64,000 bases of DNA, from assembly GCF_009674675.1 (NCBI RefSeq), contig NZ_WKJC01000001.1:372001-436000 (forward strand), in the 5' to 3' direction. A model generated the notes under the pieces. That model was not told the origin of the DNA, did not search any database, and worked only from the letters and a program-made list of their open reading frames with translations. The first letter of the stretch is position 1. Each line of letters starts with the position of its first letter. The stretch is from Kangiella sp. HZ709 (lineage in GTDB: Bacteria; Pseudomonadota; Gammaproteobacteria; Enterobacterales; Kangiellaceae). The position numbers and the translations under genes are program-made. Positions 63,726 through 64,000 of this stretch are shown in pieces.

Positions 63726-64000
63726 TTATTCATCTTCATAAAAACAATAAGTGTTTTTTCCATTATTTTTTGCTGAATACATGGCCCTATCTGCAAGCTT
63801 AATCAGCTTTCTAGGGCTTTGAGCGCTTCTTGGATAAAAGGAAATTCCGATAGATAAAGAAGCTATCATTTGTTCGTTAGCAATATTAAATCCATTAGAC
63901 AAGTCTTGGTATATTCTTTCTATAACGTTTAGTACTAATTCCTTTTTGTCGACATTATCCAAAATGACTACAAACTCATCGCCACTTAGCCTTACTAAGG
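63726..64000 (-). CDS. GGDEF domain protein, partial (C-terminal part)
   Basis: The gene enters from beyond base 64000 on the minus strand. The last 91 residues are visible. Reading continues upstream of the first internal TTG as VRLSGDEFVVIL, so the active-site loop is SGDEF instead of GGDEF, and the remainder (ASLSIGISFYPRS, LIKLADRAMYSAKNNGKNTY) is the normal C-terminal half of a diguanylate cyclase. SGDEF loops can be active, but this cannot be judged here. Any sensor domain is outside the window. Confidence 0.9.
   Translation of the reverse strand, partial: LVRLSGDEFVVILDNVDKKELVLNVIERIYQDLSNGFNIANEQMIASLSIGISFYPRSAQSPRKLIKLADRAMYSAKNNGKNTYCFYEDE

Overview
The window reads as a contiguous stretch of a gammaproteobacterial chromosome from a moderately AT-rich, probably marine, Gram-negative bacterium. 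The best taxonomic evidence is the gene order plsX-fabH-fabD-fabG-acpP-fabF, then pabC-mltG-tmk-holB-pilZ-tatD, with yceD-rpmF and maf beside plsX, plus RND efflux genes, LpxR-type lipid A deacylase, Prc and RimK. A Kangiella/Aliikangiella-like member is my guess from gene order and composition; I could not test it.

Bases 1-12,650 are accessory. A giant RHS/YD-repeat polymorphic toxin, whose 5' end lies outside the window, ends in an HxxD nuclease-type domain of the Ntox15/Tde class. It is followed at once by a GAD-like/Tdi1-type immunity gene. Next come a divergent pair (nucleotidyltransferase-like gene and HELGH metallopeptidase), a PepSY membrane protein and a 5'-truncated tyrosine recombinase related to the F-plasmid D/ResD resolvase.

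Bases 12,650-24,800 carry envelope functions: an LpxR-like deacylase, a TetR-controlled RND efflux operon (adaptor, pump, outer-membrane factor) whose divergent promoter holds a near-perfect AcrR-type operator, a two-TM ion channel, GltS, and three consecutive lipoprotein genes of which two are phospholipase-like (PLD and patatin).

Bases 25,196-35,612 form a likely electrophile/quinone or redox-stress neighbourhood. It contains a LysR regulator, a glutathionyl-hydroquinone-reductase-like GST, an MBL-fold lipoprotein, pirin, two ferredoxin-CDGSH proteins, an alginate-export-type porin, a small GNAT, a CDGSH-glutamate-synthase fusion, a frameshifted small membrane gene and a Kef-type K+/H+ antiporter. 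Three proteins carry five CDGSH motifs between them.

Bases 35,613-39,110 are an AT-rich insertion-like cassette: a full-length ResD-like recombinase, an FRG-domain protein and an HNH protein with a C-terminal membrane helix. This is my best candidate for an undescribed, possibly defensive, system. A 12-bp direct repeat flanks it. A 21-nt sequence at its right end recurs (18/21) beside the truncated recombinase 27 kb away.

Bases 39,111-64,000 are mostly core genes: M1 peptidase, Prc, glutaryl-CoA dehydrogenase, then the long minus-strand block tatD-pilZ-holB-tmk-mltG-pabC-(L,D-transpeptidase)-fabF-acpP-fabG-fabD-fabH-plsX-rpmF-yceD with several clear intrinsic terminators. After these come maf, a cysteine synthase, a DUF3667 membrane protein, an N-terminally short fructosamine-kinase-like gene, rimK with its retropepsin-like partner, a hemolysin III family protein, and a GGDEF domain cut by the window end. 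All assignments come from reading the sequence and remembered family features; no database search was run.
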